This document shows positions 23,760 to 36,832 of a DNA stretch of 64,000 nt, piece after piece. The stretch comes from Marthasterias glacialis (lineage: Eukaryota; Echinodermata; Asteroidea; Forcipulatida; Asteriidae), in the NCBI GenBank assembly GCA_911728455.2, contig OU452236.1:10020195-10084194 (forward strand), given 5' to 3'. Under the pieces are notes generated by a model. That model did no database searches. It had not been told where the DNA came from and was given only the letters and a program-made list of their open reading frames with translations. The translations under genes were made by a program, and so were the position numbers. The first letter of the stretch is position 1. Each line of letters starts with the position of its first letter.

Positions 23760-24474
23760 AAAAAGTTAAACTCTGGGCTCCACACTGTGCGCCCCAACCC
23801 TATGTTGCCTACCGGTGCTACTCTGCATTTGTAGGTTATCGGAGGTGGGATATTTTCTGTACTAGAATACCCTAAATCAGTAGGGATTTCCAATGTGCCC
23901 TCCTACCGATTTTCCCCATAACTTTTTAACGTGTCATTAACAATCATTATGGCAAAAAATAATTGAAGCCGGGGGTTAGCTGTTGCCATGGCAAGCATTT
24001 GTTTGACCTTGGGTATACACGATTTAACTGTTTTAGTGATTTTTAAAAACTTTTTGAACATAATTTCCACTTATTTTTTATTTCATTGCCAGAAAAGTGA
24101 TTGCGATGAGTCATGTGATAGTCTGAAATGGTTTTGGGAATTTCAAAACGGCCGCCATTTTTTGCGGTCATCTTGGATTTTGTGTTTTCAGCCTGTAGTT
24201 AGGGGGTCAAATTATATCAATTTTGTAACAAAAGAAAATATATAAAACATGCTAATTTCTTACTTTTCAGACCCAAAAAATACTTGGATTTGTCAACCAA
24301 GCCTTATTATTTCTCCCTGGGCCCTTGGCGGCGGTCATTTTGATTTTTAAGTGAAAAAAATGCAAAAAAAATTAATGGAATATAACGCACGCAAAGGTGA
24401 CTCCAGTAACCTAATTAGGTTCAAATTATATTGATCTTGTAAAAATGTACAAATTTGCTAAGTTTCAAAACATT
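23760..24474. other. Non-coding stretch
   Basis: AT-rich intron-like sequence with a pair of related passages ('ggggtcaaattatatcaattttgt' near 24205 and 'aggttcaaattatattgatcttg' near 24418). No gene recognised. Confidence 0.5.
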
Positions 24475-25505
24475 CGGACAAAAAGACTGTAATGAAGGTC
24501 ACTAAGACCAAAAGTCACAAAGACTGTAATAAAGGTCACTAAGACCAAAATTCACTAAGACTGACATGAAGGCCACTAAGACCAAAAGTCACAAAGACTG
24601 TAATGTAAGTCACTAAGACCAAAAGTCACAAAGACTGTAATGAAGGTCACTGAGACCAAAAGTCACTAAGACTGCAATGAAGGTCACTAAGTCTGAAATG
24701 TGAGTCACTAAAAACTCATCCAGACTGACATGAAAGCCACTAAGACCAAAAGTCACTAAGACTGACATTAAGGCCACTAAGACCAAAAGTCACAAAGACT
24801 GTAATGAAGGTCACTAAGACCAAAAGTCACTAAGACTGTAATGAAGGTCACTAAGACCAAAAGTCACTCAGAATGAGAAAGGTCACTAAGACCAAAAGTC
24901 ACTAAGACTGCAATGAAGGTCACTAAGACCAAAAGTCACTAAGACTGTAATGAAGGTCACTAAGACCAAAAGTCACTTAGAATGAGAAAGGTCACTAAGA
25001 CCAAAAGTCACTAAGACTGCAATGAAGGTCACTAAGACCAAAAGTCACTAAGACTGTAATGAAGGTCACTAAGACCAAAAGTCACTAAGACTGCAATGAA
25101 GGTCACTAAGACCAAAAGTCACTAAGACTGTAATAACGGTCAATAAGTCCAAAAGTCACAAGGACTGTAATGAAGGTCACTAAGACCAAAAGTCACTAAG
25201 ACTGTAGTGAAGGTCACTAAGACTGAAATGTAAGTCACTAAGACCAAAAGTCACTAGACTGTAATGAAGGTCACTAAGACCGAAAGTCACTAAGACTGCA
25301 ATGAAGGTCACTAAGACCAAAAGTAACTACTTAAGACTGTAATGAAGGTCACTAAGACCAAACATCATTAAGACTGTAATGAAGGTCTTTAAGACTGAAA
25401 TGTATGTCACTTAGACCAAAAATCATTGAGACTGTAATGTAAATCACTAAGACCAAAATTAACTATACTGAAATAAAGGTCACCAAGAACAAAAGTCACT
25501 AAGGC
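24475..25505. repeat. Minisatellite of about 37 bp, roughly 28 copies
   Basis: Head-to-tail repeats of 'aaggtcactaagaccaaaagtcactaagactgtaatg' with point changes (cact/caca, tgtaatg/tgcaatg) and shortened units ('cactcagaatgagaaaggt'). The array is interrupted by the element at 25508-26696 and resumes briefly at 26699-26760. Confidence 0.95.
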
Positions 25506-25507
25506 TA

Positions 25508-26696
25508 AGGCGCGTCCCCTATTTACACCCGGTTCCCGGACCGTTTGGGCAAACCCCAATCCCTTCAGTGGAGGGTTTGGGGTCCTGAATGGGACCGGGT
25601 GTGGGGGATTAAATGCCAACAGAGGGATTAAACGAACAAGCCTGGAGGGACCAGGCCCGCGGGCCTGAACAAAAGACCGATTTGGAAAGCTATAATCCCC
25701 CAGGTGGGCGGGTAACAATAACCATGTACTTGAAAGACATTGCCGCCACTAATCTATTAACTTGTACCACTGTAGCGACACGTAAAGCTTGATTTTTTTA
25801 AGGAAATCTTCTTGCAATACCAAAAGTATTGAAAACGGATAATACAGGTATTTTTTTTAATTATTGTACAAATATACATTCCGCTATTACCGCAAGGAGC
25901 TGACCTTAGAGTTGACCTTTCAATGTAGCTCTCTGAAATAAGATGTAATAAGTCAAATGGATGTATGTTCTGTAGGAGACTTAAATTATTACTACAATCC
26001 CGAGCAAGAACAATAATTGCACACAGGACCCCCATTCCCAATGTTTGATTTTGATCAACTCACGAGTCATTATCTATTTCACGTAATCAATATTTCACAT
26101 TTCTGTTTCTATATTCCCTATTAATATTTTGAGGCGAACAGGGGGTATTTATTATTTTTAAATCCTTAGAATACTTCTTTATGTTGGTTTTTATATTAAG
26201 CAGTGTATAGTCCTATGAATGAACATGCCAAATCACCAGTTTACTTTACTACGTGAGACGATTCAACTTCCGTCAGGTTTGTGATCATGCTCTCTCCCAA
26301 CCCATCAAGACAAGAAATCCGTATAAATCATGACAGACTATTCATCTGCCTCCAATAAAAATAAAATGTACGGCACTTCAGTTTCATAATGTATTAAGAC
26401 GTTTCATTTTATTAACAGAAAAATGGATATATTTAAAAACGCAAGTACATGTATATGAACTAATCGATCAAGGCAATTATCACCTGTGTAGCTTTCCAAT
26501 TCAACCATGTAATCCATCAACAAAAGCAACCCGTGAGATTAAGCTGCTCTTTGTCAAAGCAAGGACCAGTAATCTGGACCGGAGTAGATGACATGCTTGA
26601 GTAACCGGGTGGCATCAAGCTCCAAACCGAGCGGGCCGGCAGGGATTAAAGCAACCGGGCCCGGTTCCCAGACCGTTTGTAAATAGGGGACACGCC
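25508..26696. mobile_element. 1.19-kb TA-flanked non-autonomous element inserted in the minisatellite
   Basis: The ends are TA/AGGCGCGTCCCCTATTTACA on the left and TGTAAATAGGGGACACGCC/TA on the right, inverted repeats with one indel and one mismatch that extend imperfectly into 'ccggttccc'. Satellite units border it on both sides, proving insertion. TA target duplication suggests a Tc1/mariner-type or other TA-specific transposase acting in trans. No open frame of significance is present. Confidence 0.75.
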
Positions 26697-26759
26697 TAAC
26701 ATGAAGCTCAACAAGACCAAAAGTCACTAAGACGTAGATGTGGGTCACTCAGGTCACTC

Positions 26760-27523
26760 AAACCAAAAGTTATAATTCTCATGTTATCAAGCAAAACAAT
26801 AAATTGTTCCCACAAAGGGGTTTGCCACTCACTAACAAAAGCATTGAAACGAAGTTACACCTTAATCACAATCTGGTAAAAAATTTTGTTCTCAAAATGT
26901 TACGTTTTTAAATGTCCCTTTGACTACATTGCATAGCAAGGCTGCGTTGTACGGCGCTGAATTAATTAACTGTCTCGATCCTTCAGCGAACTTGTCCACT
27001 CTCTCGCAAAAAGTTTATAGACGACAAGGGAAAAAACACCTTAAAACACTCAGCGAACACAAGCCTAAATGCTCGTTTTGATGGCAACCTGTATTACTCT
27101 CAATAAAAATCTCGCTCTACAGAGTTCTCGAAGACAACTCCCAAGCATTAAATTCACAGAGAATACCATAGAACTCAAAGTTAGCATCTTATTTACATCA
27201 TCTCAAATCATTTTTAAACCCTACACTCAACTTTTACCTCAAATCCTTTTCTAGTTCAAAACTGACCCGATGACTTGAATATATAGCTCACAACCCCATA
27301 AAAATGAAAACCCCAACTCAAACATTCCTCAACTACTGCTACCTATTTGTTAAAGGTAAAATATGGGACTGATAAAGCTGATAGTACAGAGCACTTACTC
27401 TTACTTTGTGTGATTCAATATATACTTGAAAAAACTGTGCAAGATGGGGCTCAATCCGTCGTCTGGGTTAGGAGAAAATAGTGAAAGATTGTGCACTCTT
27501 CAGCATGTAGACACTGTCCTTAA
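26760..27523. other. Non-coding spacer
   Basis: No exon, RNA or repeat end was recognised. Confidence 0.5.
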
Positions 27524-28287
27524 TAAACCGATTGCACGACCCACGTCACGTGACCTGTAGTGGGTATTGATTATAAACAAACACGACGTCCTCCATAGGA
27601 AAGTGCGGTACTGTACATTTTGTTTATTCGATCGAGGCTTTTCTTTCTCGAAAACTGTGAAAAATTTGTACCAGAGACCTTCGAGTGGCTGAATAAAGCA
27701 GCTAGTAAGAATAGTTCCAGCAAGTCTTGCAAATTCTACAAGGAACGTATAATGTTCACGATGTAGTAGTACTGGTTGCACGACGGAAAGTTTGGGCCAG
27801 TCGACCGCGATCACGCACTTTTCAACACAAAAGTTTCTTAGCTTTGAAGCTGAAATCATCCAATGAAAAGGTTTTCCAAAAACAGTGTGATTCCTGTGTC
27901 TATTTGAAATTCCACGAGGCTAGGTATAACTGTTCACCTTTCCAACGTTATTTACCTTTTTGTAGTGATTTAGGCCTACATTACAAACAAAATATAAGGC
28001 AGGTGTCTACATCGTCGTCTGACTCTAACACAAAACTCAAAAATAAACCGTCTATATAGTAGAACACTCGTAAGTTATGAGACAGAGGTGATCAAAATCA
28101 ATGTCACAAACCCCGACTTCGATAAAAAGGTCCAGTAATTGTGTTTTAATTACCAAAAGCCGACTGTTGAATGTGACCTTGTTGGTCACAGCTTGTATTT
28201 GCACGTAGTTTGCCATCAGCTCCGATGACGTAGTACCCACTACAGGTCACGTGATGAAATGTAAACATTGGTCGCGCAATCGGTCTA
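27524..28287. mobile_element. MITE copy 1, TIR TAGACCGATTGCGCGAC family
   Basis: Ends are TAAACCGATTGCACGAC and GTCGCGCAATCGGTCTA. Next to each end is a GTCACGTGA E-box motif. The left part includes the marker 'acgacgtcctccatagga', which identifies four more copies at 38868, 41325, 42264 and 45157. About 764 bp, no coding capacity. Confidence 0.85.
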
Positions 28288-31112
28288 TTTTGATTGTTAA
28301 GACAGGGTCTTCAAATTCTATCTTCACGACATTGACAGAACGGAAGATTGGTACTGGTATGAACTTCATAATAAGTCATCTTTCATTACAAAAAAACTAT
28401 TCAATGAATACCAGTCCTGTATTCTACATTTTATTGTTCAGTTTCAGTCAACCACGGCATTGTTGGTTTGGATGTTTATAGGGCTAATACGTGCATTCAT
28501 TAGAGTATGGATTACAGACCATATTAACATTTACACCAGCTAATAAAGTATGCATTAAAAAGTAAACGTGAGGGTTTCTCTGTGTACCATCAGTAGGCCG
28601 GTGATCATTCCATCTGTTAGTTTTATGATCAAGAACGGGGTGGGGGAACGCACAGCGGACACAAAGTTTGGATTGCTTGAGTGCTATATGACCAATGATA
28701 CGAACCGGATAGTCACTATTTATGGGGCTAATTTATTAATACTTACCGGGTATAATTGACCTTTGACGAATTATTCCAGTCTTGACAGGCAGAAAAACAG
28801 TCACTAGTAGAAAAAGAAGGCCTATATAAAGTGATGACTGATTGGTTATTGCCATTACATAAACGAACAAGTAATAAAGAGTCTGAACGATTCTCTTGTT
28901 TTCCGTTAGATGCAGACTTCAAGGGTGCGAGAGGAGCCTGGTGGTGGAGCGAGTTACATTGTCTTTATATACCGTTATCCGATCAGCGAACGGAAGCGAG
29001 GATCACGAACCTCGATTTGTGATTGGCAACCGAAGTCTATAGCACTATTAAAGCAACAATGTAACAGACAGTTGAAGCAGTGGCGTAACATGTCAGAATA
29101 AAATAGTTTTTTTTATGTAGGCCTACAGTATTTGCTTTTCCCTCAACATCATTCTCTTTAAAAAATGGTCAACGGCATTTACAAGAGCGCTGAAAAGGGG
29201 CTTGTTTCAGAAAAAACGCAACTACATTTTTAATTGGTCAGAAGTGCCCCCTATAAAAAAGGAGCATTCCGTTTTGCACCGCCCCTATAAAATAACCTTT
29301 TGTCGGGGCTCAGTTGAAGTTAATTACAGTTTGACAATGACTTTTAAATCGAGTTATCATAAACTGCATGCTTATAAACTGAACCACGCCTGTAAAAGGT
29401 ACATCCTCAGGAAACAAAGTTATCGTCTGTAACATTTCGGGTTGCAAAAGCCAACAAACTTGAAAATGATGATATCCACAGATTATTTGTTGAAGATACA
29501 GAACCTACCAGTAGGCCTACGTCATGACTCAAGGACTTCTTCCAGGTTAAATTCAGTGAGTTCAGCTTGAAAAGTAGCTGAATTCCCACTAAACTGAGAA
29601 AAAAAAATCGACGCCATTTTTCTTTTACTTTAGGACATATTAGCAGGCAAATAATATTGGCAGGTTTGTTACGAAGTTTATTTGTGGATATCGCCACTTA
29701 TAGGACCTATTTCAGCTAATACACCGTGCGAGTCTCAAACGTAATCAAACTTCAGGTACCTAATTGGTTTCCATGTCTTTTACTGGATAGAAACAGAATT
29801 GCGGCACTTTAACGTCAAATTATGTTGGAGTTAAATTGCAACTGGAGAAATTGCCATGACCTGTCGCACAGATTAACCTATGTGCATGTTTTGATTATCT
29901 GAGCTTGTTGGAAAGGTTCAGGGAAGATCGGCAGTCAACCCGGATACGTGCAACCTTGACTTTCATTTCAGCTGGTAATTCACGGTACCATTGGTTCTCA
30001 CGGTGTTCAGACAAAAATTTTACCAGAGATCAGTGTTAGCAAGAGTCTAGCTTTTTAGGTTTTTAAAAATATTATAAAATTTTGTACAAAAGATATTGTT
30101 TTAAAAAATTAATAGTAATAATAATACACACCCATCACCCCAACGCACCAAACAAACGATACTAGTGGAAGACCGTGAGTTAATCTAGTATTCCTTATTA
30201 GCGAAGGGAATCTTTAGTAACATATAAGAACTTTGTCGAGATTTGCGCATCTGTGTTAACGGTATGGGGTTTATCATATACTGAGGAGTCATTTTGTTTT
30301 TACATTTCGAAACAAGGACTGCTCTGGAATACTTAACTCGTTCAAAAAAAAATGAAACCATTTGAAGGCTAGCAACAATCAGCTGATGGAGTTTAAACGG
30401 GATACTTAAGATTTATCCGTGCAGCTCTTTTCCGACATTTGTTTAGAATATAATAAATTGTGAAAATAATGTGTATCCACCTCCGCAATCTAAAGTTGGC
30501 AAAACCAAGCTCACAAGAAGAGTCTGCGGATGTATAGCTTTGGTCACGGTTTCTATTTAGCAGACCATAGCTCAGAGGAAACTGTTTGATTTCAGTGTTG
30601 GGCATGTGGTCTCAAATTTAAAGTGTTATCTATAATAACACGCAAACATTCATAAGAGTTAATCCTCAATCCATCAATACTGACATAAAGGTCATTCTTA
30701 AAAACCCTTTATGAATCCCTTTGTCTTGACAACAAAACAGAAAGAACATACGCCTGTACTTGTATGGGTTTAGGAGTCTATTTATTATTGTATTATCGTT
30801 GAACACCATTTAACTCTTAAACAAATTTATTTAAAATACCATGCTCAGGCCGCTACCATAATCAGTTTGAAATCACCTTACACCCGACCGCTTACAATTT
30901 CCTTGCGGCCGACTCGTAAGGCCTTAGGCCTGGCATAGTTTTAAAAAACAAAACGATCCTTCAATCATTCGCAACAATATGTTACTAGGCATAATCAACT
31001 TAAACTAATTTAGGCTGACTGAATGCCGACAATAATATTTACATACTTTACTCGACTAAACGGATCACACTTTTTGGGTGTCAAGAAGATATTTGAAATA
31101 AATTGACCTTAT
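28288..31112. other. Non-coding stretch, no recognised gene
   Basis: Mixed AT-rich sequence. A small plus-strand ORF at 28910-29101 (MQTSRVREEPGGGASYIVFIY...) has a coding-like look but no partner exons or family. Two TATA-like 'ccctataaaa' motifs lie at about 29240 and 29283. CTTAT at 31108-31112 is the left direct repeat of the next element. Confidence 0.4.
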
Positions 31113-32394
31113 TATGGAATTCCATATCTGCCGTCGCCCGTCGTCCGTCGTCCGTCGTCCGTCGCCCGTCGCCCGTCGTCCGTCGCCCGTCGCCCGTCGT
31201 CCGTCGCCCGTCGTCCGTCGCCCGTCGCCCGTCGCCCGTCGTCCGTCGTCCGTCGCCCGTTGTCATGTCATGCGCAGTGCAGTGTTAAATTTGACCTTTG
31301 ACTTTTCATAACTATGCTCTTTACACTTTTGACGAATCCTTACTCGGTCTCCAATTTTCGATACTCCGAGTGACAGAAACTCGTCATCTGTCAGTATTGA
31401 AGCCTCTTTGGAACTAACATGCATTACACACAAGTTGAAAATGAGTATCGGAAACAAATAATTATTTTGACTTCTTTTTTCTTTGTCAGTCATTCTATCG
31501 CTCGTACCACCAAAAATGACACAGTAATTTGTTACAAGAAAAAAGCAAAGTTTGAAGAAATACATCAGTTTAGCCTACTTATTCAGATCAAACCACACAT
31601 TAGGCCTACTAGCGGGAAACCTGCGCTTTGCGTGGGTCATGGCGGTCTGTCATTTTAGCTCTTCTTTATTAAGTAATTTAATTTGCCATTTACGTTTCTA
31701 AAATTTATCATACTTATATAAACTGGACTAAAAACGACTGAAAAATTTGTGGAGCTGACATACGAATATTTTTCCCGTTCAGTTTATTCCCCCCCCCCCC
31801 CCCTCTGTATTATTTATTAGTCCCTTTTATTATTTTCCTGTCCCGTATTATTTCTCAGCCCCTTTCATTCTTTCCCGTCCCGTTCATTTTGTTTCCCAGC
31901 CCGTTTTTTTTAAACAAAAAATATGCAAAACCAAGTTCCACTTACTCGATTATCTAGAAAGGCTTGCAAGAACCCCTGTAGTCCCAGTCCTACGAGAATT
32001 TCGTCGATTTTATTCCTTTATCGGAAAGAAATCAGTAACACACGTTCAGGAAAAACACAAGCTTGTCTTTTTAGGCATACGTCTGGAGAGCAGTATCACA
32101 CATTCACGTGACAGTCACATGGTGGTTTAGGGATGACCACGACGGACGACGGACGACGGGCGACGGACGACGGACGACGGACGACGGACGACGGACGACG
32201 GACGACGGGCGACGGGCGACGGGCGACGGACGACGGACGACGGGCGACGGACGACGGACGACGGACGACGGACGACGGACGACGGACGACGGGCGACGGA
32301 CGACGGGCGACGGATGACGCGCGACGGGCGACGGACGACGCGCGACTGACGACGGGCGACGGACGACGGACGACGGCAGATATGGAATTCCATA
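31113..32394. mobile_element. 1.28-kb foldback element with GACGACGG-type minisatellite arms
   Basis: Both ends carry the palindrome TATGGAATTCCATA followed inward by TCTGCCGTCG and a 7-8-bp-based minisatellite (CCGTCGTC/CCGTCGCC on the left, 31131-31262; its complement on the right, 32139-32376). The whole terminal region is therefore inverted. CTTAT flanks both sides, with one extra G on the right. The 0.85-kb centre includes a C homopolymer at about 31790. The Arg-Arg-Pro-Ser repeat ORFs on both strands are satellite artefacts. No transposase. Confidence 0.7.
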
Positions 32395-32395
32395 G

Positions 32396-33170
32396 CTTAT
32401 TGATATCCTCAATAGTTTTGCACGACTGTGCAAGGTCATCGCCAAATAAGAGACTGCCGTATCCAAAAACTGCAACTGCATCATTGATTTGGCGAATGAG
32501 TTTCGCCGAATCAAGATTAGCCTCACTCTTATTGATTCGGGCTTTGCGCAACTCATTTGCAACCGAAGAATCGGCTATTGACCCTTGAACAAAAAGCACG
32601 CTGTATCTTTTGTAAGTTGTGAATGCGTTGCCGGCTTAAAAATGGCCCGGATTTATGGGTTAACCCGATTTATGCGCAAAATCTTTGCAATAATGGGTTT
32701 TTGTCCTCTGTTTTTTCTGTTGGGATTTTTGCCCATCAAAGCGTTCAGAGTTGAAGCTAATTTTGCATTGATTGCTGGCCCTTATCTCTCGTTACTTTTG
32801 ACTAGGGCAGAAAAATCATTAAGTAGTGAGTCATTTTTATCGCCGTCCAGTAGAAGAGAATCTACATCCCGGTCAGATTATTGTTCGCCCCTTTCGGGTA
32901 CGACACCGGGTACATTTCTCTGGTTGCCCCTTTCGGGTGCAAGGTATGGTAAATCTAAAAAGGTGTCATGATCGAAGATTTCACCTTCTTCAATAGGTTG
33001 CTTTTGAATCAAATGAGGCTCTGAAAAAACAGGCATTTCAGTGAAAGTTTTAAATGCAGTAGAAAGTGACGCCACTGTCTGTTGAAGTTGGCTAACTGTG
33101 GACAGCAAATTTGCCTATATGCCAGCTGTAGCTGACGGGAAACTCGTTGCAGTTTGACGCAAGGCGCTGG
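32396..33170 (-). pseudogene. DIRS-like gag (ORF1) fragment, truncated
   Basis: Reading leftward from 33108, an open frame (MLSTVSQLQQTVASLSTAF...) is followed by VDSLLLDGDKNDSLLNDFSA, then GPAINAKLASTLNALMG, RVNP.IRAIFKPATHSQL and, after a frame change, AKLIRQINDAVAVFGYGSLL. This order (Ser-rich start, Asp-rich linker, 'GP.I...LA...N' box, 'VNPEIW'-like box, 'D.L.LLGHA'-like helix) is that of DIRS-group ORF1. Stops and a shift show decay. It ends at the right border of the foldback element at 32394. Confidence 0.5.
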
Positions 33171-34057
33171 TTTGTTTTTAGTAGGTTCGACTCCCACATT
33201 CTTTCGCTTAGATGCTCGCTTTTTTGGCTGGCGTAGGCGGAACAGTATTAGTGGCACTAGTACTTGTTTCATGTTGTGCGTCACAAATTTCTTTTTCAAC
33301 TATCGGAAAAAGCTGGAGTCGTCTTCCGACGGATTAATGTGAATAACGGCCTTATCGTGAATGCTAAAAAAAAATAACGCTAACCAAAAACGCTGCGTTT
33401 TTCTTGGCACTGCGCGGCGTAGCTCCTGGTATGCTCACCAACAATTCACTGTGTAGCCTGTTGGGATAGCACAATACTCAGCTGATATAATCCGTGGTAA
33501 TTATTGCTATTTGACAAGTCGCACAGACTGCTGGTCCAGAAAGTTTTGTATTTGTACATAAGGCCTATATAAGATGAAACTGACGTACAATCTGAAGTAC
33601 CATAGTATGATACGTAGATAATGCACAAGCTTTTCGTAGGGGGTACAAGGTCACATCACTCTGTGTCTGATCAGTGTGATTACTTTTAGGGAATTGTGTG
33701 TACTCTGACAGAGATGATTACTATCAATTATGATCGGCGGTCTGTTAGTGTATAACTTGAGGAAGAAATAGACAAGGATCAAGTTAATAAATATTGACAA
33801 GGTAACTGTTTATTCTCATCACAATATGTATAGAACTCATTATAATATAAATCATGCCCCCTTTTTCCCGCCAGTCCAAGTTGTTTCTTCCGCGAGGTGA
33901 TAACATCCCGCCCAATAGGCCTACATGTGTAAAAACCTGTAAACTAAAACAAACCATATTAACTTTTCAAGTAACATGCACTTACAAACCTATATTTAAG
34001 CCACTGTTCGGGATGTTTCAATAACAAGTTTTCATAACAAGTAGTGGGCTTCAACTT
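33171..34057. other. Non-coding spacer
   Basis: No element end, exon or RNA gene recognised. Confidence 0.4.
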
Positions 34058-34136
34058 TGTTTGATCGGCTGCAGATTGCGCTTCAGCATCTTGTAAACCG
34101 TTACATGGTGCTATGTATCAAGGAACAGGTCTCATA
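34058..34136 (+). repeat. SINE, left fragment (interrupted copy)
   Basis: Matches 51243-51320 of the intact SINE ('gtttgatcggctgcagattgcg...ggaacaggtctca'). It breaks off at TCATA (34132-34136) and resumes at TCATA (38312-38316), where a 4.2-kb element is inserted. The tRNA-like 5' part is missing, as is usual for truncated retroposon copies. Confidence 0.8.
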
Positions 34137-35279
34137 GTAACCCTAAACTAAAGTTCTAAAGTGCGAATTTTTTTTAAAGAAGCTGATTTCAACTGATTTT
34201 GGTTGGTATGGGTGACAAAATATGCCAAAAAAAGTAAGGCGACATAGGGGATGGGGAAGTTGCATTTTGGGGGTCAAAGGTCATTGACCTTTACAAAAAT
34301 ATGTTAAAAAAAATGTATTTTGGCAACTAAATGTCGCACATAGTTGGTCTTGGTGTCAAAATACTCAGAATTATAACAGAAGAAGCAATAAATAAAATAA
34401 AACCCTAAGAATTAAATCTTGACCCCCAAAATGAGGTCAAAGGTCAAAAGAAGTGGTTTATCCCCGAAAATGCTTATTAATAACCCTAAATTTAACTATA
34501 TTTGCGAAATATTTTTAAAGATGCGGATTTCAATTGATTTTGGTCGGCATGGGCATCAGGATAATGCAAAAAAAAAAGGTATGGTAGAATAGGGGATGGG
34601 AAAGTTGCATTTCTTGGGGTCAAAGGTCATCGACCTTTTCAAAAGTAAAAATGTATCTCGGCAACTATAAATGTTGAACGTGGTCTGTCAAAATGATCTG
34701 AATGTTAACAGAAGGAGGCAAAAATTAAGTCAAGATCCCTTATGACCAAATCTTTACCTCCAAACATGAGGTCAAAGGTCAAAACAGGAGCAAGTGCTTA
34801 TGTAATTGATGACTTACGAGGGCATTATGGTAATTAACCAATCCTGGACCACTTCTAGTTGTTTTATAGGCGATACGAAGACCTCTGTGTGGGAAGTGGA
34901 ATGCCCATAGGCTATGGTCTTACCTACATTTTTTTAAGTTCAAAGGCTAAGGAAAAGAGAGGGTTGTCCAATTTCAAAATTTACCGGTGATAATATGCTG
35001 AACCCATCTGTGTATAGTCTTTTAGGGAGGGGTGTCAGATCATTATTTTCTGTGCTTTTATAGATGCACTTCGTCAGTCACCATTTTGTCATTTTTTTCT
35101 TTCTGTTTTTTTTTTTTTTTTTTTTTTTTTCTTATCTTGGTGCAAACCAGTGTGATCCCGTTATAGGTTCATGTGAGTGTAAAAGGTTCAAAGGTCGTAG
35201 TAAAGGTCGAGCAAAGTGTTCTTTTAAAATTTTTGGTGGGCCATTGCCTATGTTAACTCATCTACTTCACTTGAGCCTT

Positions 35280-36832
35280 GGTTCTCACTGCTTTTTATTC
35301 GGCCAAGTACTGTTGTTCTTCCAATAATTCGACCAAGATTTGCAAGTTTTCTTCATCTAGCTTTTGGAGCGAGTTATTTTCGGTGGGGTCTTGCAATCTA
35401 GCTCGTATTATTGGGTCCTTTATGTTTGTTTGCCGTTTCTAGGCCAGCAGTAGTGGGGCTGGGAAGAGACTATTGAGATGGTCGTTTTCTTCTAAAAGGT
35501 GCCAGTGTTTAAAGAGAGTACGTTTTAGAGTGGAATGATGGACCTGTGGAAAATATTGCAAAGTGAATACAATTGGAGGTTTTGTCTCTTGTTTGTTATT
35601 AGGTGATGCAGCCAACATTGAATTCCTCTGCTGGTTTTCGTTTGCTTTTGTGAAGGGGGTCAATTCTTCCGTGTTATATCCACGTTCCGACAGTTTAGTC
35701 TTGAAGAAATTGACCTTTTCCTCAAAATCTTGTGAGTGTGTGCATATACGTTTGTATCTAGTTGTTTCACCCTTAATGACGCCGACAAATACAGATTTAG
35801 GGTGTGCTGAATCTCGAGCAAGGTATTGGAAAGTCTCGTTTTTTTTGTTTTTTTTTTGTTGCTACTCGAGTGTCCAGTTTCCCTTCTTTTTGAAAACGTT
35901 CTCCTTTGTAAATCACGAGGTCAAAGAAGGTGATTTGTTGTTCAGAGATCTCCGAGGTGAATTTCAATGTTGGATGTAAGTTGTCTAGCGTCCTAATAAA
36001 ATCCTCCGCCCTGTCTCGAGCAAGGTATTGGAAAGTCTCGTTTTTTTGTTTTTCTGTTGTTGCTACTCGAGTGTCCAGTTTCCCTTCTTTTTGAAAACGT
36101 TCTCCTTTGTAAATCACGAGGTCAAAGAAGGTGATTTGTTGTTCAGAGATCTCCGAGGTGAATTTCAATGTTGGATGTAAGTTGTCTAGCGTCCTAATAA
36201 AATCCTCCGCCCTGTTTCGGTTATTGTAGACGATTAGTACATCATCTATATATCTCATGTAGCACACTATTTCAGGGTTGGTTGGGAGAATTATTTCTTT
36301 TTCGTATTTGAACAGAGTGATGTCACAAATTTCATTCGCTACCCATCGCCACGCGTATTGCTTGTCTGTAGAACTTGTTATTAAATTCAAAGACGTTTGC
36401 ACCCATAATAAGTTCTAAGAGACAACGTGTGTGTTTTCTTGTTGGTTTGGGTATAGCGTATAGCCCTGAGTGTGCCCATTCCAAAGCATCACAAACTGAA
36501 TTTATTGCTTCCTTTTGTGGGCAGTTTGTGTACATCGAAACAATATCCAAGGTGATAAGGAGATAATCTTTGTCCAATGTCAAGTTGTCGAGTTTTTTGA
36601 CAACCTGTGAGGAGTCTCGTGTGTACGTGCTCTGTTGCTTGAGAATTGGAAGCAAGAACAAATCTTCCGACAAACCGTGTCCCACCCGGAGGTTTTTTTT
36701 ATGGATCTTCGGTAATAGGTAGAGGCTGGGTGTTTTGATCTGGTGGTTGTGGGGGTTGAGAAACTCAAACATCTCCTTGGATATGATCTGTTCTATAAAC
36801 AGACTACGTACGACAGCGACACCGCAGCTCAA
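35280..36832 (-). pseudogene. Penelope-like reverse transcriptase, broken by a 202-bp tandem duplication
   Basis: Minus-strand frames carry the ordered Penelope RT blocks: LYLLPKIHKKNLRVGHGLS, LLITLDIVSMYTNCPQKEAI, NNKFYRQAIRVAMGSE, then RYIDDVLIVYNN and QITFFDLVIYK, and past the RT the tail FTLQYFPQVHHSTLKRTLF...FPAPLLLAxRR. Residues around FIRTLDNLHPTLKF occur twice because 35812-36013 is duplicated in tandem as 36014-36214. Frameshifts split the ORF near 36340 and 35790. No GIY-YIG endonuclease was found downstream. The YIDD catalytic box is intact, but the element as a whole is dead. Confidence 0.8.
35812..36214. repeat. Tandem duplication, 202-bp period, two copies
   Basis: 'tctcgagcaaggtattggaa' starts both copies (35812 and 36014) and 'aatcctccgccctg' ends both. 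The copies are almost identical apart from the length of the T run, so the duplication is recent compared with the decay of the element. Confidence 0.9.

Noticed and set aside
24475-25505. CRISPR-like array
   Set aside because: The 37-bp repeats are head to tail with no unique spacers, in a eukaryotic genome; this is a minisatellite.
31081-32393. Long Arg-Pro-Ser-Val repeat ORFs on both strands
   Set aside because: They follow the GACGACGG minisatellite and are open in several frames on both strands at once, as expected of a repeat without stops. No start context or unique sequence.
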